Assembly (NCBI GenBank): GCA_003993805.1
Contig: RSEF01000003.1
Span: 66,605,710-66,669,709, forward strand
Length of the DNA stretch: 64,000 bases
Reading direction: 5' to 3'
DNA from: Himantopus leucocephalus
Taxonomy: Eukaryota; Chordata; Aves; Charadriiformes; Recurvirostridae
Shown: one piece after another, positions 61,201 through 64,000 of the stretch
Position numbering within the stretch: position 1 is the stretch's first letter
How the letters are laid out: every line of letters begins with the position of its first letter
Translations under genes and position numbers: made by a program
The notes under the pieces: generated by a model
The model's input: only the letters and a program-made list of their open reading frames with translations
Databases searched by the model: none
Told to the model about the DNA's origin: nothing

Positions 61201-64000
61201 AGTATGTGTAGGACAAGCTCTTCATATTTCTTCTCACAACAGACAATGTTCTTCACACTCATAGTATCTAGAAAGTGAAAAAAATATGACTAAATTCTTT
61301 TTAACATAAACATTTAGATAACCAGGTGTTAATATGAAATATTTAACAGCAAGATCCTCCAAATGAATCAGAAAATACAATGCTGTATAATCTAACCAAC
61401 CTAAAATTTAACATACGATTGAAACCTAGTGTGTTCAGTATAACAATCTGGTAAAAATGGGTCAGATACGAAATTAAGAAACAATGCTTTAGTCAGTTCT
61501 TCTTTACAGAATCATAAGACTCCTCCAGATATTCTGGCTACATAACGAAACAGAACCAGGGCAGCATGGAACTATATTTAATAGAGGGGATGTAACAGAA
61601 AATTCACCTGTATGTAACTGAACACAAGACAGCTTCCAGCACCTCTTATTGAAACCAAATTTGTTTTTCCTTTCTTGGCTTCAGAAGAGCAACTGTGCTT
61701 CCCCATAGCTAGCACAATTAAGTCATATTCCTCAGAGGAAGGATGAGAAATAGATTCCAACGGGACTCACCTCTCTTCTAGATTGTATCTTGCTTTAATT
61801 ATGATTCAATTCAAAAGCATGTCCAAGTAACGTATTTTTGCAAAATTAAGATGTTTTACTCACTACAAAGGACTGTAAAACCTGGCACTCGAAAAATTCA
61901 CTCATATCGGGAGATGAAAGGTTGGAAGTGCGGGAGTCAGAGTAGTCAGTCATCCTTTCCACCAAGTTTGCAATGATTTTGACTTGGACACGTTCCAGAT
62001 TTCCCTAATAATGTTAAATAATAACATGGAACAGCACTCTTGCCCTCATAAATGGCCAGTCACCACAGTTTGAAATTTAGAAAAAACAAACAAACCCGGT
62101 CAAGACTTTTTGGAGGGGAACAGACATAATCTCTGCTGCTTCACCTAAAAAGGTGAGGAAGGAAAGGGGAACTACGAAGACTGTCCAGCCTAGTGTTTCT
62201 GGGGTAGGCAAGGGAAGTTTTGAACCTGTTCTACCATATTCTGGATGTCAGCTGGACTCAAAACACCATTCAGCAGATGAGAGTAACTACAGCAACAGCA
62301 GCTCATACCTCACCGTGTGCTAGGACCTTCAGTGCAGGAAAGTAACGTGAGATGGCACAGACCTGGGTGTCCTTCATGACCAGAATTTAACTCTCTTTGT
62401 TGACAGAGTGATATACAAGAACCTGAGTGAACTAGAGAGACAGACCAATTATCTTTCACTTTGCTGTGTATCGCAGAGAGCTTTTGGGACTCGAGAATCT
62501 GCATTTGAACTCTTGCTCTTCTTTCAGGTCAGAAGACTTTTACAGTTGTCAGCTGCAAAAATGAAAACACAGACTGAGATCTGAGACTGTATTGTGCCAG
62601 GACTGACTGTCAGTGGGCTGGCTAGACACTTCTTCTTATGCATATATGTAGAAGAGTATGCGTACACATATAGGTCAGCACATATGCGTGTCCGTGAAAA
62701 TTTCACTTTCTCTCCCATATAGGTTACAATATTGAAAAACATTCTGGAAGAACTCTTTAGGACTGTTTCTTGGTAGAAACAGTTCTCTAAATATTTTGCT
62801 CTTGGAAATTTATGGAGTTAAAGATTGTCATTCTAACACACACTGAGACCAAATTGGTTGAAAAAGTTATGCACTAAACCCTTACCAAATCATGGATGTA
62901 TGCTACTGCAAAATTGGCTATATAAAATCCTAGGAAATTCCAAAAAAACTTTTTTCCCCTTGACATTAAGTAGCTTATTTTATACGGTTTATGATACACC
63001 ATCATAAAATACAGTGCACGCTTTTAAAATGCATTAATTTTGCTTTATATAAGAGAACCACGCGATCTTGGACAAATTGGTATAAAAATACTTAATAACA
63101 TTTAACTTTCTGATGATTTATGCTTTTTGAGGAATCCAGCAAAATAAGGAGGGGACCCAAGTGTAGACTATGTCATTTTCAATTTATTAACAAGAGGAAG
63201 CAAAAGAAAAAGGATTATATGTTCTCCTTCCCCTAGCCTCTTTCAGGAAGGCAAACTCCCAAAATGGCTGGAAAAGTTCCAGAAGAGGAGATTAATTTTG
63301 TGTCTCTCTGAATTTGGGATGAAGCAACTGGCAGGGCTCTGTGCCAAGAAGGTGTTGGCTGCCATCATGGCTGTACCCGATGCGGGCTCAGAAGAACAGG
63401 AAAGTGTTTCTATTTATTTTCAGTTGTTTTCTTACTCCTTCTTCTTTTGAAGAAATTCTTATAAAAACGTTTATCTTGTCATCATGTGTAAATTATGTAG
63501 TATATTTTCAGTATTAGAGGGTTATGTCCACCCCACTGTGGGTTATATATCAAGATTCCTGCAGCTGTTCTGAAAAGTATTTTACTCTGAAGATACTCCA
63601 AAGTTCTGGTTGACTTGAATTTGGAATAAGGATTTTGCCATTATATGCTTTATGAGAGGGAGACTGGTAAATGTCTGGACTTTGGAACTGACTTTGTGAT
63701 ATTTGGACTGCACATACACATCATGTGGTGAATTAGCATGTGGTGTTCTTATGCAAACAATAAAAACAAAACAAAGAAAGAATTAAAAGTGCATTTAAGA
63801 AAATGAGTTTCAGCATATGACTAAAACAATCCCATAATAGCAACAACTTTGCGGTAAAGGTACATACTTGCCAAAAATATCTGCTAGTGTGGAAGCCTAG
63901 TATTCAAACCCCTCAATTTAGCAGTAGTACAGATGCTGTTACTTAGTTAACATCGAGTATCACAGAAAAATTAAGTGAAGTCTGCAGACTGCGCTTTGGA
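52201..64000. other. Non-coding single-copy DNA
   Basis: Nearly 12 kb without a recognised repeat, RNA gene or coding sequence. The longest frames are 113 codons (52387-52728), 104 codons (57203-57517) and 101 codons (54374-54679 and 55344-55649, both minus), with no family features. The absence of even short CR1 pieces here fits low-repeat bird DNA. Confidence 0.5.

Noticed and set aside
1..64000. Endogenous retrovirus or LTR pair
   Set aside because: I saw no long direct terminal repeats, primer-binding site or gag/pol-like frames on either strand.
1..64000. tRNA, rRNA, snRNA or known microRNA genes
   Set aside because: No recognisable A/B boxes with cloverleaf, rRNA signature or familiar mature microRNA sequence was found by eye. 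A covariance-model scan would be needed to exclude them fully.

Overview
The window looks like avian nuclear DNA from a gene-poor (intergenic or long-intron) region. The main evidence is the interspersed repeats. Every transposon I can recognise with confidence is a CR1 LINE fragment. Several keep the typical bird CR1 3' end, such as TTCTATGATTCTATG at 40767-40781, ATTCT repeats after 50231, and TCATAGAATCATAGA at 13001 read from the other strand. Others match the older CR1 type shared with turtles and crocodilians. I see no Alu, L1, or retroviral gag/pol/env sequence, and repeat density is low. The sequence is mostly AT-rich with many stop codons.

Layout. 1-13,000: single-copy DNA with poly-T (2942-2969), GA, poly-A (9625-9664) and TA/CA tracts. 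It holds two exon-like segments (7958-7998 minus, 9409-9490 plus), a spaced duplicated motif (10383-10433), and a possible retrocopied end beside the poly-T. 13,001-17,437: a CR1 end, a C-rich stretch with two G-quadruplex motifs, and a purine tract broken by a 100-N assembly gap (17291-17390). 17,438-31,108: single-copy DNA with the longest open frame (25318-25872, unrecognised) and conserved-element-like stretches. 31,109-32,873: a cluster of three CR1 fragments, one retaining a broken piece of the CR1 reverse-transcriptase ORF. 32,874-49,794: mostly single-copy, with one short CR1 end at 40.7 kb and a TA/CA compound repeat. 49,350-52,200: a G/T-rich inverted repeat, an old CR1, a CR1 end grown into an ATTCT microsatellite, and another old CR1-like piece. 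52,201-64,000: single-copy AT-rich DNA with nothing recognisable.

No protein-coding gene, tRNA, rRNA, known microRNA or CRISPR array could be supported. No open frame exceeds 184 codons, and none resembles a family I know, apart from the degraded CR1 piece. I found no undescribed genetic system. The most useful leads are the exon-like segments, the spaced duplicated motif, conserved-element candidates and the purine tract at the gap. All need cross-species alignment or RNA data.
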